This document shows, in pieces, positions 13,200 to 13,234 of a DNA stretch of 13,234 nucleotides (position 1 is its first letter; the number at the start of each line of letters is the position of its first letter). The position numbers and the translations under genes are program-made. This DNA is from an uncultured bacterium (GTDB taxonomy: Bacteria; Cyanobacteriota; Vampirovibrionia; Gastranaerophilales; Gastranaerophilaceae). The stretch is taken from the NCBI GenBank assembly GCA_947169755.1, contig CAMVQX010000029.1, positions 1 to 13,234 of the forward strand, given 5' to 3'. The notes under the pieces were generated by a model. It was given only the letters and a program-made list of their open reading frames with translations, was not told the DNA's origin and did not search any database.

Positions 13200-13234
13200 A
13201 TTTTTCTGCCCAAAGACAGACCTGCAGGTAAAGG
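13196..13234 (-). CDS. Possible C-terminal end of a convergent gene
   Basis: On the minus strand a frame open to the window edge reads PLPAGLSLGRKI and then TAG at 13198-13196, overlapping the DnaJ stop tail to tail. Twelve residues are too few to identify. A similar stop-overlap arrangement occurs at 4811, which makes a real gene plausible. Confidence 0.3.
   Translation of the reverse strand, partial: PLPAGLSLGRKI

Noticed and set aside
1..13234. Mobile element, prophage or integration site
   Set aside because: No transposase, integrase, terminal inverted repeats or tRNA junction was seen; gene content is chromosomal throughout.

Overview
The window reads as AT-rich chromosomal DNA of a gut-type, fermentative, Gram-negative-like anaerobe. 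It encodes a lipoprotein, an SLH-domain surface protein, a signal-peptide parvulin and a bifunctional AdhE, uses TAA, TAG and TGA as ordinary stops, and carries a very large adhesin-like protein ending in a PilZ domain. I think a member of Candidatus Gastranaerophilales (Melainabacteria/Vampirovibrionia, the non-photosynthetic relatives of cyanobacteria) is most likely. That is inferred from protein style and gene content; no rRNA or phylogenetic marker is present to prove it.

Layout. 1-2049 (+) is the 3' part of a large surface protein: adhesin-like region, four 195-bp Asp-Thr repeats, then a PilZ domain, closed by a bidirectional terminator. 2096-3111 (-) is a likely two-gene operon, a soluble GGDEF diguanylate cyclase followed by a small exported parvulin. 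3170-4814 (+) is a divergent cluster: an HD protein resembling a stand-alone Ppx/GppA C-terminal domain, a HAD phosphatase of the phosphoglycolate phosphatase type, and a DtxR/MntR-family regulator broken by an in-frame TAA at codon 9. 4811-5587 (-) is an orphan amino-acid-binding lipoprotein that overlaps the regulator tail to tail. 5827-7848 (+) is a cysteine-rich SLH surface protein, which shares a bidirectional terminator with adhE (7886-10573, -). 10704-11402 (+) and 11447-11728 (-) are two unrecognised genes, the second with the best promoter in the window. 11729-12176 holds no gene but contains that promoter, a hairpin and an orphan Rho-independent terminator. 12177-13199 (+) is a DnaJ-like co-chaperone with a halved zinc finger. 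The last bases may be the tail of a convergent gene.

How the parts fit. The PilZ domain and the nearby diguanylate cyclase suggest c-di-GMP control of surface attachment, but a PilZ domain on a probably exported adhesin is a topological puzzle and is the most interesting point here. The SLH protein, parvulin and lipoprotein are further envelope functions. AdhE points to mixed-acid/ethanol fermentation. Several genes lack a Shine-Dalgarno sequence and have -10-like boxes just upstream of the ATG, suggesting leaderless mRNAs. I saw no mobile element, CRISPR array, tRNA or rRNA.
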